Below are positions 1 through 8,841 of a stretch of 64,000 nucleotides of DNA, piece by piece; the first letter of the stretch is position 1, and each line of letters starts with the position of its first letter. The translations under genes and the position numbers were made by a program. The notes under the pieces were generated by a model. The model saw only the letters and a program-made list of their open reading frames with translations. It ran no database searches and was not told the origin of the DNA. Source of the stretch: Skermania piniformis (GTDB lineage Bacteria; Actinomycetota; Actinomycetes; Mycobacteriales; Mycobacteriaceae); assembly GCF_019285775.1 (NCBI RefSeq), contig NZ_CP079105.1, positions 620,001-684,000 of the forward strand, read 5' to 3'.

Positions 1-795
1 CGGCAGGAAGTTCATCACCACCACGCCGGTCGCCTCCATGAACAGGTGCACCGTGGCCGGTAGGTGGACGCTGTCGGAGGTGACCACGTGGTAGTCGGCG
101 ATGTTGAACGCGAACGGGAAGTTGTCCCCGCGCCAACCCTCGACGTCCAGCGGGTGATGCGGATAGAACAGCGACGTCGGGCCGCCCTCGTGATAGAGCC
201 GCACCTCGTACCGGTCGCGCTCGTCGTCCGGGTACGCCATCGGCTCCGGAATCACCAGGCAGCCGGGGTCGAACGGGAAGTGCCGGCCGAGCGGGCCGGC
301 CGGGGGCACCCGAAACTCTTCGGTCGCCTCGATCATCAACCAGGTGGACGGGGTGCTCGGGAGTTGCCGGAAGGTGCAGGCCTTCGGTAGGTAGAGCCAG
401 TCGCCCGCCCGGTACGGCAGCGGACCGAACTCGGTCGCCAACTCGCCTTCGCCCTTGTGCACGAAGGTCAGCACGTCCCCGTCGACGTAGCGGGCGTGGA
501 ACGGCATCGGCTCGCTCCGGCGGGAGAGCCATACCCGGCAGTCGGGGTTGCCGAACAGCAGCAGGGGAGCGCCCTCGGCGCTGCTGGCGTCGCTCGGATG
601 CAGCTCGGTGGCCAGTACATCGACCGGACACAACGGTCCGGTCGCCCGGAACGCGGTGGGATCGTGGCGGCGGAGCAGATTCGCCGTGCGGCCGGTGAAG
701 CCGCCGCGACCCAGCTCGTCGTCCTTCATGCCGTCCAGATCGGCATGCAGTCGCCGGGGCAGCGTGCCTCGGTGCAGGTGAACGAAGGATTCCAT
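1..795 (-). CDS. hmgA: Homogentisate 1,2-dioxygenase, 3' end beyond window
   Basis: Reading the minus strand from an ATG at 795, preceded by a good ribosome site (GGAAGGACAGC), gives 265 codons with no stop before the window edge. The protein starts MESFVHLHRGTLPRR and contains blocks typical of homogentisate dioxygenases: HPLDVEGWRGDNFPF, then NIADYHVVTSDSVHLPATVH and MEATGVVVMNFLP. The enzyme is cytosolic, Fe(II)-dependent, and opens the ring of homogentisate to maleylacetoacetate in tyrosine/phenylalanine breakdown. The missing C-terminal part lies to the left. A 28-bp palindrome 50 bases upstream of the start suggests dedicated repression. No other tyrosine-catabolic gene is visible on this side. 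Confidence 0.9.
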   Translation of the reverse strand, partial: MESFVHLHRGTLPRRLHADLDGMKDDELGRGGFTGRTANLLRRHDPTAFRATGPLCPVDVLATELHPSDASSAEGAPLLLFGNPDCRVWLSRRSEPMPFHARYVDGDVLTFVHKGEGELATEFGPLPYRAGDWLYLPKACTFRQLPSTPSTWLMIEATEEFRVPPAGPLGRHFPFDPGCLVIPEPMAYPDDERDRYEVRLYHEGGPTSLFYPHHPLDVEGWRGDNFPFAFNIADYHVVTSDSVHLPATVHLFMEATGVVVMNFLP

Positions 796-844
796 GCTGT
801 CCTTCCGGCTTACCCCCGGCGGTGATCGACGGTTGCCGACCCTC

Positions 845-872
845 GAAGTAAAGATGAAGTCATCTTTACTTC
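845..872. promoter_or_regulatory. Perfect palindrome upstream of hmgA, probable operator
   Basis: GAAGTAAAGATGA and TCATCTTTACTTC form 13-base perfectly complementary arms around a 2-base AG centre. The site is AT-rich in a very GC-rich context and lies 50 bases upstream of the hmgA start, in the gap between hmgA and the NYN gene. It has no run of T after it on the strand reading toward hmgA, so an operator for a dimeric repressor is more likely than a terminator. The cognate regulator is not visible here. Confidence 0.75.
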
Positions 873-933
873 TGCTACCCCATCACGGTAGGTCGGCCGG
901 TGGACCGGCGTCAATGCCGGGTCACCCGCGCGC

Positions 934-2004
934 TCAGCCGACCGCGCCGGAGACCTCCGCCAACGGCTGCAGCGTGGCGTAATAGTTGCCCGACGACGTG
1001 CGGCCGAGCCGGATCGTGCGGGCGTACAGATTGAGATAGGCCGCGAGATTCCATGGCTTGTACAGGCCGTAGCAGCCGGTGAGCCGCGGCCCGATCACCC
1101 GGATCAGGTCGTCGCGAAGGTCCTCGATCGTCGCCCGTCCCCGGCTCTCGTCGAGATTGGCCCGGATCAGTTCGGCGATCTCACTCTGCGCGTCGTGCGT
1201 CAGGTACGGCGCGTCCTCCCGCTGATCCAACGCATCCGGATCGGTCGGGACGATCTCTTCCTCGGTCCACCGGAAATCGCCGGCGTGGTTGCGATAGAAC
1301 TCGGCCATGTCGTCGTCCAGGGTCATTCCGTGTGCCTGCGCCAGCTGGGACAGCAGCCGCCAGAGGTAGGCTGGCTTGCGGACGGTTTGCTGGGGTTCCC
1401 CTTGGGTGCCGGTCGGCGGAACGGCCAGGAACCAGGCCCGGACCATCAGGTCGTCCGGCGATGCCGAGGGCAGCGGCTCCGCCGGGAGCGCCGGGCCGCT
1501 CGCCGGTGCGGTCGGCTCCGCGGCGAACTCGGCGATGTCGAGATAGTTGCGCGCGATCGCCTTCACCGAGCGCGGCGTCTTGCGGTTGCCGATCGCGACC
1601 ACGCACTTGTTGTTCTCGGCCAGCACATGCATCACCGGCGCGAAATCGGAGTCACCGGAGACGATCACGAATCGGTCGATGAAGTCCTTGGTATAGAGCG
1701 CCTGCATGATGTCGGTGGTCATGTGGATGTCGGACGCGTTCTTGTGCGTGCCGGCGCCGGAGACGTGAACGTGTTTGAAGCCGGCGTCGGTGAGCCGCTG
1801 CTGGCCGCGGAAGCTCTTGGCGCTGCCGTAGGTGTTGCGGATCATGATCGAGTCGTCTGCCTGATCCAGGATCCCGCTGACCAGTTCACGGGTGACGGCC
1901 TTGGCTCGAATGTCTTCCCGCCGCACCTTCGCCTTGGTGTCGGTGGCCGTCATCCAAGCTGGTAGGACGATGTTCTCGAGATCTACGAAGATCGCGGTGG
2001 GCAC
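934..2004 (-). CDS. NYN (PIN-like, LabA-type) domain protein
   Basis: 356 aa from a GTG start preceded by AGGAAGGA about nine bases upstream. The N-terminal ~160 residues are a NYN/LabA-like PIN fold: the acidic strand IFVDLENIV at residues 5-13, SDIHMTTDIMQAL near 92-104 and the VSGDSDFAPV motif near 115 supply the Asp residues of a metal-dependent ribonuclease site. The C-terminal ~150 residues form a separate domain that I do not recognise. It reads WRLLSQLAQAHGM, then a GPRLTGCYGLYKPW block. The fold family acts on RNA; substrate and partner are unknown. It stands alone between hmgA and the SDR gene. Confidence 0.8.
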   Translation of the reverse strand: MPTAIFVDLENIVLPAWMTATDTKAKVRREDIRAKAVTRELVSGILDQADDSIMIRNTYGSAKSFRGQQRLTDAGFKHVHVSGAGTHKNASDIHMTTDIMQALYTKDFIDRFVIVSGDSDFAPVMHVLAENNKCVVAIGNRKTPRSVKAIARNYLDIAEFAAEPTAPASGPALPAEPLPSASPDDLMVRAWFLAVPPTGTQGEPQQTVRKPAYLWRLLSQLAQAHGMTLDDDMAEFYRNHAGDFRWTEEEIVPTDPDALDQREDAPYLTHDAQSEIAELIRANLDESRGRATIEDLRDDLIRVIGPRLTGCYGLYKPWNLAAYLNLYARTIRLGRTSSGNYYATLQPLAEVSGAVG

Positions 2005-2086
2005 GGAGAATCCTTCCTACCCCGACCCAGCGCAACGAATCATAGGTAATGATCGAAAGCTGGTTTGCGGCGATGCCCAAAAATTT

Positions 2087-2821
2087 TCAGTTTCGGCGGT
2101 GAAATCGACCGGCGCTCGCCTGATCGCGCGGCTGCACCACGATCCGGTCGATGTTCACGTGCGCCGGGCGGGATGCGACGAAGCCGACCAGTTCGGCGAT
2201 GTCCGCGGCCACCAGTGGTTCGATCCCGGCGTAGACCTGTGCCGCGCGTTCGCGGTCGCCGTCGAACCGGACCATGGAGAACTCGGTCTCGACCGCGCCC
2301 GGCGCGATCTCGGTCAGACGCACCGGCCGGCCGAGCAATTCGCCACGTAACGTCCGGTGCAGCACCGCCTGAGCATGTTTGGCCGAGGTGTAGCCGGCGC
2401 CGTTGTCGTAGGGGGCCAGTGCGGCGATCGAGGTGACCGTCACGATCAGGCCGTCGCCGGATGCGATCAGCTTGGGCAACAGCGCCTTGGTCATTCGGAG
2501 GGTGCCGAGCACGTTCGTCTCCCACATCCAACGCCATTCGGCCAGATCGGCTTCGGCGACCGGGGTGAGGCCCTTTGCGCCGCCGGCATTGTTGACCAGC
2601 ACGTGCACTTCGGGGATCGCCGCGCAGAACTCGGCGACCGAATCGTCGTCGGTCACATCCAGAGCCAGTGCGGTGCCGCCGATCTCATCCGCCAGCCGGG
2701 TCAGCCGGTCGATTCGCCGGGCGCCGACCACGACGTGGAAACCCTGGTCGGCGAGGGTGCGGGCGGTGGCTTCGCCGATACCGGAACTCGCCCCGGTTAC
2801 GACGGCGGTACGGCCGATCAC
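2087..2821 (-). CDS. SDR-family NAD(P)-dependent oxidoreductase
   Basis: 244 aa classical short-chain dehydrogenase from a GTG start. The Rossmann cofactor motif TGASSGIG is at residues 9-16, the NNAG motif near 86, and the catalytic Ser and YTSAK pair are near residues 133-150. The residues ARR following the second strand favour NADP(H). It matches the YdfG-like 3-hydroxy acid/serine dehydrogenase group in overall layout, but the substrate cannot be read from the sequence. It lies 28 bases after the tocopherol-cyclase-like gene on the same strand and may be co-transcribed with it. Confidence 0.85.
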   Translation of the reverse strand: MIGRTAVVTGASSGIGEATARTLADQGFHVVVGARRIDRLTRLADEIGGTALALDVTDDDSVAEFCAAIPEVHVLVNNAGGAKGLTPVAEADLAEWRWMWETNVLGTLRMTKALLPKLIASGDGLIVTVTSIAALAPYDNGAGYTSAKHAQAVLHRTLRGELLGRPVRLTEIAPGAVETEFSMVRFDGDRERAAQVYAGIEPLVAADIAELVGFVASRPAHVNIDRIVVQPRDQASAGRFHRRN

Positions 2822-2849
2822 CGTCCGATCCCAGCTATCGCACGGTCGA

Positions 2850-3848
2850 TCACGTCGGATCGCCCGGTGCTTCCGGGGGATCGGTCCGCTCGCCGTATTC
2901 GAGCGCAGCCAGCCGGGATTCGCCGCTCCAGATCAGTTCCGAGCGTTGCCGGACGCCGACGTGGAGCCGGGCCGCCGGATCGGTGACGGCCGGTGTCACC
3001 GTTGCCCGCCGGTCCGGTAGCGGTACCGGCAGCGCCAGCGGCTCGGCGCCGATCACCGTGCCCTCCAACGTTATTCCGGTACGTGCGGATCGGCCGTGGA
3101 AGGACCAGCGCTGTCCGTCGGCGCGGCCGCGGACCCCGGAGATGATCGGGTCGCCGATCCGAAGCACCTGACCGTCCGGCAATGCGAGTACCACCACGGT
3201 CACCACCCGGCGGTAGGCGCTGTCGGGCACCGCGCCGCCGGCAAAAGCGACGCATACTTCCCGTTCGGCAAAGCCTTGGGCCTGACCCCACCACCAGTAG
3301 TCCGGAAACCGCCCCTTGCCCCAATGCTTCTCGGCGTAAACCTGGGCGCCGTCCAAAGTTCGGGTCACGCCGCCGATCCGGACCGACCCGGTCACCCGAC
3401 CGCCGAACAACCATGGGTGCCAGTACCGGTTCAGCCCGGGTAGCGCTTCGACCAGCGCGGCACCGGCGGACTGGCGGGGCCAGCCGACCGGCTCGGTGAT
3501 ACCGACATCGAGCTGTGCGTCGGGCCCCAGGTCGACGCGCAGCCGGTCCGGGCGGGCGCGGAGTGCCGCACCGGCGGTGACGCCGAACGCATCGGGATCG
3601 GCGGTCGCGGCACTCGTGGTGGCCGTGTGCACCGTGCCCTCGGGATGCGCGGCGAGGGTGACCAGGCCCCAGGTGTCGGCACCCGTCCGATTCACCGTCG
3701 CGGTAACCAGCAGGGTGCTGCCCGACTCCGGCTGGGTGAACCGCCACAGATAACCCTCGGTCGGCACGCCGACGTGCGCAGATAACGGGTCGCCGGACAG
3801 ATCGGCACCGGTTGCGCGTAGTCGTTCCACCCAGCCCACCCGATGCAC
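2850..3848 (-). CDS. Tocopherol cyclase-like family protein
   Basis: 332 aa from a GTG start. The central block YAEKHWGKG followed by FPDYWWWGQAQGF (about residues 170-193) is the hallmark of the tocopherol-cyclase-like family, beta-barrel/lipocalin-like proteins related to plant VTE1. Actinobacterial members have no assigned substrate. The N-terminal half shows the family pattern EGYLWRFTQPESG and LPGLNRYWHPWLFGG. The start lies only 25 bases from the divergent hydrolase start, leaving no room for separate leaders. No homogentisate prenyltransferase gene is seen nearby, so true tocopherol synthesis is unsupported. Confidence 0.75.
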   Translation of the reverse strand: MHRVGWVERLRATGADLSGDPLSAHVGVPTEGYLWRFTQPESGSTLLVTATVNRTGADTWGLVTLAAHPEGTVHTATTSAATADPDAFGVTAGAALRARPDRLRVDLGPDAQLDVGITEPVGWPRQSAGAALVEALPGLNRYWHPWLFGGRVTGSVRIGGVTRTLDGAQVYAEKHWGKGRFPDYWWWGQAQGFAEREVCVAFAGGAVPDSAYRRVVTVVVLALPDGQVLRIGDPIISGVRGRADGQRWSFHGRSARTGITLEGTVIGAEPLALPVPLPDRRATVTPAVTDPAARLHVGVRQRSELIWSGESRLAALEYGERTDPPEAPGDPT

Positions 3849-3873
3849 GCTACCCGGCGGTTACCGTGCAGGC

Positions 3874-4687
3874 ATGATCTCCGAGACGCAGAGCGCCGAC
3901 GGCACCTCGCTGGTCTATCGACGCACCGGGCCCGCGGACGGGCGGCCGTTGGTGTTGTTGCACGGCTGGTCGGCCGACCTGCGTTGTTGGTCGCCGGTGG
4001 CGGCCGAGCTCGCTCGGCGCTACCGGGTGATCGCGGTGGACCTGCGCGGGCACGGCTACTCGGACGCGCCGCTCGACGGCTACGACGATTCGCGTCGCTG
4101 GGCCGCGGACGTGGCAGCCGTGCTCGCCGCCGAGCAGGTGACCGCGGGCGCGGTGCTGCTCGGCTGGTCCTACGGCGGCTTGGTACTCACCGACTACGTA
4201 TCGGTGTACGGAACCGGTGCGCTCGCCGGGATCGGATACGTGGGCGCGATCACCGGGGTCGGCCGGGCTGTGCCGGGTGGCCAAGCCGGGGCCGCGATGC
4301 AGCACGCCATTCCGGGGGTGTTCGAGGAGCGGCCGGGCCGCGCGGTGCGCGCGTTCGCCGGGTTCGGCGACGCGAGCACCGGTTCGGGCCCGGACAACGG
4401 CACCTACGCCCAGGCGTTGTTCGGGGCGAGCCTGGCCACCCCGCCGCGGGTGCGCAAGGCGTTGTTCTACCGCACGGTCGACCACGACCCGACCCTGCGG
4501 GCGCTGGACGTGCCGGCCCTGATCGTGCACGGCCTCGCCGATCCGGTCGTCGATATCGCCGCTGCCAGGCACAATGCCGAACTGATTCCGGACGTCCTAC
4601 TGGGCGGATACCAAACATGCGCCGTTCGTGCACGATCCGGCGCGCTTCGTCGCGGAGCTGCATGCCTTCGTCGACAGCCTCGGATAA
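3874..4687 (+). pseudogene. Alpha/beta hydrolase with a frameshift before its catalytic histidine
   Basis: From ATG 3874 the frame encodes a normal alpha/beta hydrolase: LLHGW oxyanion region, DLRGHGYS, nucleophile elbow GWSYGG and the acid strand HGLADPVVD. At about 4591-4600, after ELIPD, the expected C-terminus continues in the next frame. That frame reads SYWADTKHAPFVHDPARF and then a TAA at 4685-4687, so one extra base (or two missing) is inferred. The catalytic His of KHAPF lies after the shift. In the unshifted frame translation runs on through mshA without a stop. This is either a real inactivation or an assembly error. Confidence 0.75.
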
Positions 4688-4753
4688 CGACAACTCGGGT
4701 AGAGACAAGCGGCCGGTGCGCCGCCGATCCACCGGCCAGGCACCATGTAAGGC

Positions 4754-6112
4754 ATGCCCGCTGCCGCACCCCGTCGGATCGCCGTCCTCTCGGTGCACAC
4801 GTCGCCGCTGGCGCAGCCCGGCCTCGGCGACGCCGGTGGGATGAACGTCTACGTCCTGCAGACCGCGATCGAGATGGCGCGCCGCGGCGTCGAGGTGGAG
4901 ATCTTCACCCGGGCAACCTCGTCGGCCGAGCCCGCAGTGATCGCCGCGGCCCCCGGGGTGACGGTGCGCAACGTGCTGGCGGGTCCGTTCGAGGGTTTGG
5001 CCAAGGAAGACCTGCCGACCCAGCTGTGTGCCTTCGCTGCCGGGGTATTGCGCGAGGAAGCGCGGCACGAACCCGGCTATTACGCGCTGGTGCATTCGCA
5101 TTATTGGCTGTCCGGCCAGGTGGGCTGGCTGGCCCGGGACCGCTGGCGGGTGCCGTTGGTGCACACGGCGCACACGTTGGCCGCGGTGAAGAACGCGGCG
5201 CTGGCCACCGGCGATCGGCCCGAGCCGGCGGCCCGCGAGTACGGCGAGCGGCAGGTGGTGGTCGAGGCCGACCGGCTGGTCGCGAACACCGCCGACGAGG
5301 CCCGGCAGCTGATCGAGGTCTACGCGGCCCCGGCGGCGAAGGTGGACGTCGTCCTGCCGGGGGCCGACCTGACCCGGTACCGGCCGGGCGACCGGAGCGC
5401 CGCGCGGGCCGAGCTCGGTCTCGACCCGGGCGAGCAGATCGTCGCTTTCATCGGCCGGATTCAACCGCTCAAGGCGCCGGACCTGCTGTTGCGTGCGGTG
5501 GCGCGGTTGCTCGCCGACCACCCGAGCAGACCGTTGCGAGCTCTGGTGGTGGGCGGCCCGTCGGGCAGCGGCCGGGACCGGCCCGATGCGTTGATCGACC
5601 TCGCCGCCGAGTTGGGCATCACGGCGCAGGTCACGTTCTTGCCGCCGCAGCCGGCGGACCGGCTGGTGCAGGTGTACCGGGCGGCCGATCTGACCGTGGT
5701 GCCCAGCCACAACGAGTCGTTCGGTCTCGTCGCGATCGAGGCGCAAGCGTGTGGCACGCCGGTGGTCGCCGCCGACGTCGGCGGTCTCGGCACGGCGATC
5801 CGGGACGGGGTGACCGGTGTCCTGGTGCCGGGGCATCAGGTCGAGGATTGGGCGGCGGCGATCGGTGCGCTCCTGGCGGATCCGGCGCGCCGAACCGCGA
5901 TGAGCGCCGCCGCAGTCCGGCACGCAGCCCAATTCTCCTGGGCACATACCGCCGACGGCTTGCTCGACAGCTACGCCAGGGCGATCGAGGGCGCGATGCG
6001 CCGACCGGCGGGTGGGCCGCTGTCTCGGCCGCGCTCGCGCGTCCGCTGGCGTCCGCGGCGCACCGGGGAGAGCCGCGCGAGCGGCCCGCGTGGTGGTGGA
6101 ATGCCGGCATGA
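4754..6112 (+). CDS. mshA: D-inositol-3-phosphate glycosyltransferase (mycothiol synthesis)
   Basis: 452 aa, GT4/GT-B glycosyltransferase. MshA transfers GlcNAc from UDP-GlcNAc to 1D-myo-inositol 3-phosphate, the first step of mycothiol synthesis in actinobacteria. Seen here: N-terminal [11 protein letters not shown] and [10 protein letters not shown] (acceptor loop, residues 14-34), HSHYWLSG near 116, [14 protein letters not shown] near 235, and the donor-site [19 protein letters not shown] near 323-341. Length is normal for MshA. The TGA overlaps the ATG of the following YbjN gene (ATGA), and gpm follows, as in mycobacteria. Confidence 0.95.
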   Translation: MPAAAPRRIAVLSVHTSPLAQPGLGDAGGMNVYVLQTAIEMARRGVEVEIFTRATSSAEPAVIAAAPGVTVRNVLAGPFEGLAKEDLPTQLCAFAAGVLREEARHEPGYYALVHSHYWLSGQVGWLARDRWRVPLVHTAHTLAAVKNAALATGDRPEPAAREYGERQVVVEADRLVANTADEARQLIEVYAAPAAKVDVVLPGADLTRYRPGDRSAARAELGLDPGEQIVAFIGRIQPLKAPDLLLRAVARLLADHPSRPLRALVVGGPSGSGRDRPDALIDLAAELGITAQVTFLPPQPADRLVQVYRAADLTVVPSHNESFGLVAIEAQACGTPVVAADVGGLGTAIRDGVTGVLVPGHQVEDWAAAIGALLADPARRTAMSAAAVRHAAQFSWAHTADGLLDSYARAIEGAMRRPAGGPLSRPRSRVRWRPRRTGESRASGPRGGGMPA

Positions 6113-6666
6113 CCGCCGACCTGACCGCCACCGCCGACCTGATCGCCGGCGCGCTCGCGGAGCGTGAGCTGGAATTCCGTCATCCGTCGCCGACCGAGTT
6201 CGTGATCGATCTACCGGGCGAACACAAGCTGAAGACCACCTGCCTGCTGACGCTCGGCCCACACGGCGCGCGGGTGGAAGCGTTCGTGTGTCGGCATCCG
6301 GACGAGAACCTCGCCGGGGTGCACCGGTATCTGCTGCGACGCAACCGGCGCCTGTACGGCGTGGCGTACACCATCGATCGGATCGGCGACATCTATCTGA
6401 TCGGCCGGATTTCGGCCGATGCGTTGACCGCCGACGAGCTGGACCGGGTACTCGGCCAGGTCGTCGAGGCTTCGGACGGTGACTTCAATACGCTGCTGGA
6501 GCTGGGCTTCGCCGAGTCGATTCGGCGGGAATGGCGCTGGCGGGTGTCCCGGGGCGAGTCCTTGGCGAACCTCGCCGCGTTCGAGCACCTCGTTGTCGGG
6601 GACCAGGACCGCGGGGACCAGGAACCAGGCCGCGCCGCCCCGCCGGTAGCCGAACAGCCGGAATAG
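6109..6666 (+). CDS. YbjN domain-containing protein
   Basis: 185 aa, starting at the ATG that overlaps the mshA stop. The start [20 protein letters not shown] is followed by a YbjN-type alpha/beta domain (about residues 10-150), with [35 protein letters not shown] and [15 protein letters not shown]. The protein is cytosolic with no catalytic motif. YbjN-like proteins resemble type III secretion chaperones in fold, and the actinobacterial member beside mshA has no assigned function. It is in the same reading frame as the broken hydrolase upstream, which creates a misleading 930-codon open frame. Confidence 0.85.
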   Translation: MTADLTATADLIAGALAERELEFRHPSPTEFVIDLPGEHKLKTTCLLTLGPHGARVEAFVCRHPDENLAGVHRYLLRRNRRLYGVAYTIDRIGDIYLIGRISADALTADELDRVLGQVVEASDGDFNTLLELGFAESIRREWRWRVSRGESLANLAAFEHLVVGDQDRGDQEPGRAAPPVAEQPE

Positions 6667-6725
6667 TCGGCGTCGGGGCAGCTGCGGCAGCGCGTCGGGT
6701 GGGCCGCCGTGGCAAGATTTCCGCC

Positions 6726-7466
6726 ATGGGCAACGGCACACTGGTATTGCTTCGGCACGGCGAGAGTGAGTGGAACGCGCTCAATCTGTTCACCGGCTGG
6801 GTGGACGTGCAGCTCACCGAGAAGGGGATGGCCGAGGGCCGCCGTGCCGGTGAGCTGCTCGCCGAGCACGACGTGCTCCCCGACGTCGTCTACACCTCGC
6901 TGCTGCGCCGGGCGATCAACACGGCCGCTCTCGCGCTGGATGCGGCGGATCGGCACTGGATTCCGGTGGTGCGGGACCGGCGGTTGAACGAGCGGCATTA
7001 CGGCGCGCTGCAAGGCAAGGACAAAGCGCAGATCCGGGACGAGTACGGCGACGAGCAGTTCATGCTCTGGCGGCGCAGCTACGACATCCCGCCACCGCCG
7101 ATCGCGCCGGGCGATCCCTACGATCAGGAAGGCGACCCGCGGTACGCCGCCGGTTCGGTGCCCCGCACCGAATGCCTGCAGGACGTGGTATCGCGGATGG
7201 TGCCGTACTGGGAGACGACGATCAGCCGCGAGTTGCGCGCCGGCAAGACGGTGCTGATCGCCGCGCACGGAAACTCGCTGCGCGCGTTGGTAAAACATCT
7301 GGACGGCATCTCCGACGCGGCTATCGCCGGACTCAACATTCCGACCGGGGTGCCCGCGATCTACCGCTTCGACGAGGAGCTGCGGCCGCTCGGCACCCTG
7401 GCCTATCTCGATCCGGAGGCGGCCGCTGCCGGCGCCGCTGCGGTTGCTGGCCAAGGCGGCAAGTAG
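6726..7466 (+). CDS. gpmA: 2,3-bisphosphoglycerate-dependent phosphoglycerate mutase
   Basis: 246 aa, the usual length for dPGM. It interconverts 3- and 2-phosphoglycerate in glycolysis/gluconeogenesis. The phosphohistidine motif [10 protein letters not shown] is at residues 7-16, followed by [15 protein letters not shown], the acid [13 protein letters not shown] near 90 and the second catalytic His in [14 protein letters not shown] near 180. The ATG at 6726 is chosen because it gives the family N-terminus; the open frame extends further upstream without homology. The gene sits 150 bases ahead of senX3, as in mycobacteria. Confidence 0.96.
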   Translation: MGNGTLVLLRHGESEWNALNLFTGWVDVQLTEKGMAEGRRAGELLAEHDVLPDVVYTSLLRRAINTAALALDAADRHWIPVVRDRRLNERHYGALQGKDKAQIRDEYGDEQFMLWRRSYDIPPPPIAPGDPYDQEGDPRYAAGSVPRTECLQDVVSRMVPYWETTISRELRAGKTVLIAAHGNSLRALVKHLDGISDAAIAGLNIPTGVPAIYRFDEELRPLGTLAYLDPEAAAAGAAAVAGQGGK

Positions 7467-7576
7467 CGCTTCCGCTCCGGTCGGTCCTCCCGGGTGCGGT
7501 ACGCGAACGCCAGGTAAACGCCCGGCGAATGTCCGGCTTCGGCAGTGTGACCTGCGGCGAAAAGGTCTGCCGGGGC

Positions 7577-7598
7577 GTTCGGCGACGGTTCGGGGAAA
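7577..7598 (+). promoter_or_regulatory. Direct-repeat Pho-box-like site before senX3
   Basis: GTTCGG occurs at 7577 and again at 7588, an exact 11-base period, within CGTTCGGCGACGGTTCGGGG, 17-38 bases before the senX3 start. PhoB/RegX3-type OmpR regulators bind direct GTTC-containing repeats with 11-base spacing, and senX3-regX3 is autoregulated in mycobacteria (established knowledge). Only two repeats are visible and the motif is GC-rich, so chance occurrence is possible. Confidence 0.35.
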
Positions 7599-7614
7599 CG
7601 TAGGATTTCCAACC

Positions 7615-8841
7615 GTGGGCGTGGTTCAGACAGTGCTGCTCCCGGCGGTGGCGTTGCTCGCCGGTCTGCTGACCGGTGCCGTCGTCGGTTGTTTCTGGAC
7701 TGTCCGACGCTGCGGAGTCGACGCCGAACAACGTCGTCGTCGCCGTTCGGCCGAGTTGGCGGACCGAGTGGTGCAGGTCGCCGACACCGGCGTCGCCGTC
7801 GTGGACGCGAACCGGGACGTGATCGTCACCAACCCGCGGGCGGCCGAGCTCGGGTTGGTGCGTGATGATCTCCTCGACGATCGCGCCTGGGTGGCGGCGG
7901 CGCGGGTGCTCGACACCGGCGGGCCGGTCGATTGCGACCTCACGGCGGAGCACCCGCTGCCCGGTCGGGGACGGATCGCCGTCCGTTGCCGGGCCCGTTC
8001 GCTCGGCCCTGATCAGCCGGGTCTGGTGGTGCTCTTCGCCGACGACGACTCCGAGCAGGTGCGGATGGAGGCGACGCGACGCGATTTCGTCGCCAACGTC
8101 AGCCACGAGCTGAAGACGCCGCTCGGTGCGCTGAGCCTGCTTGCTGAAGCCTTGCTGGAGTCTGCCGACGATCCCGACTCGGTGCGGCACTTCGGCGGCC
8201 GAATGCAGACCGAGGCGTTTCGGCTCGGCTCGATGGTCAGTGAACTGATCGCGCTGTCCCGGCTGCAGGGCGCGGAAAAGCTGCCCGATCCCGAGCCGGT
8301 CGACGTGGACGACGTGGTGGAGCTGGCGGTGGACCGCTCGCGTACTGCCGCCGAGGTCGGCGGAATCCAGGTCACCACCGACCGAGCCAGCGGGCTGCAG
8401 GTGCTCGGCGACCGGACCTTGCTGGTCACCGCACTGACCAACCTCGTGGCGAACGCCATCGTCTACAGCCCGGCCGGCTCGCACGTGTCGATCAGTCGGG
8501 CCTTGCGCGGGGGGATGGTCACCGTCTCGGTGACCGACCGGGGCATCGGCATCGCCAAACGTGACCAGGAGCGCGTGTTCGAGCGGTTCTTCCGGGTGGA
8601 CAAGGCCCGATCGCGGGCCACCGGTGGGACCGGTCTGGGGCTGGCGATCGCCAAACATGTCGCCGCCAACCACAACGGCGAACTCACCCTCTGGAGCAAG
8701 CTCGGTACCGGCTCCACCTTTACCCTGCGGATTCCGGTGCACCGGTCCGCGGAATCGGGCAGCGCGGCCGCCGGCGTTGCGGCCCAACCCGACCGACCGA
8801 CCGCTCGGACCACCGAGCGCCGAGAAGGAGCTGCGAGATGA
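7615..8841 (+). CDS. senX3: Sensor histidine kinase SenX3
   Basis: 408 aa from GTG 7615, preceded by TAGGA nine bases upstream. It has an N-terminal hydrophobic anchor (residues 1-30), a PAS-like region (about 45-150), and an H-box FVANVSHELKTPLGALSLL near residues 156-174 with the phosphoacceptor His. The ATPase domain carries NLVANAI (N box), DRGIGI and GGTGLGLAIAKHVAANH. SenX3 senses phosphate status together with the Pst system and phosphorylates RegX3. Its end overlaps regX3 by four bases (ATGA), so the two are translationally coupled. Confidence 0.95.
   Translation: MGVVQTVLLPAVALLAGLLTGAVVGCFWTVRRCGVDAEQRRRRRSAELADRVVQVADTGVAVVDANRDVIVTNPRAAELGLVRDDLLDDRAWVAAARVLDTGGPVDCDLTAEHPLPGRGRIAVRCRARSLGPDQPGLVVLFADDDSEQVRMEATRRDFVANVSHELKTPLGALSLLAEALLESADDPDSVRHFGGRMQTEAFRLGSMVSELIALSRLQGAEKLPDPEPVDVDDVVELAVDRSRTAAEVGGIQVTTDRASGLQVLGDRTLLVTALTNLVANAIVYSPAGSHVSISRALRGGMVTVSVTDRGIGIAKRDQERVFERFFRVDKARSRATGGTGLGLAIAKHVAANHNGELTLWSKLGTGSTFTLRIPVHRSAESGSAAAGVAAQPDRPTARTTERREGAAR

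Noticed and set aside
4250-6262. A 670-codon minus-strand frame opposite mshA
   Set aside because: Arg/Gln-rich antisense shadow of mshA with no family.
3874-6666. A 930-codon plus-strand frame
   Set aside because: Only the first ~240 codons (hydrolase) and last 185 (YbjN) are homologous to proteins; the middle is mshA in the wrong frame. It results from a frameshift plus high GC.
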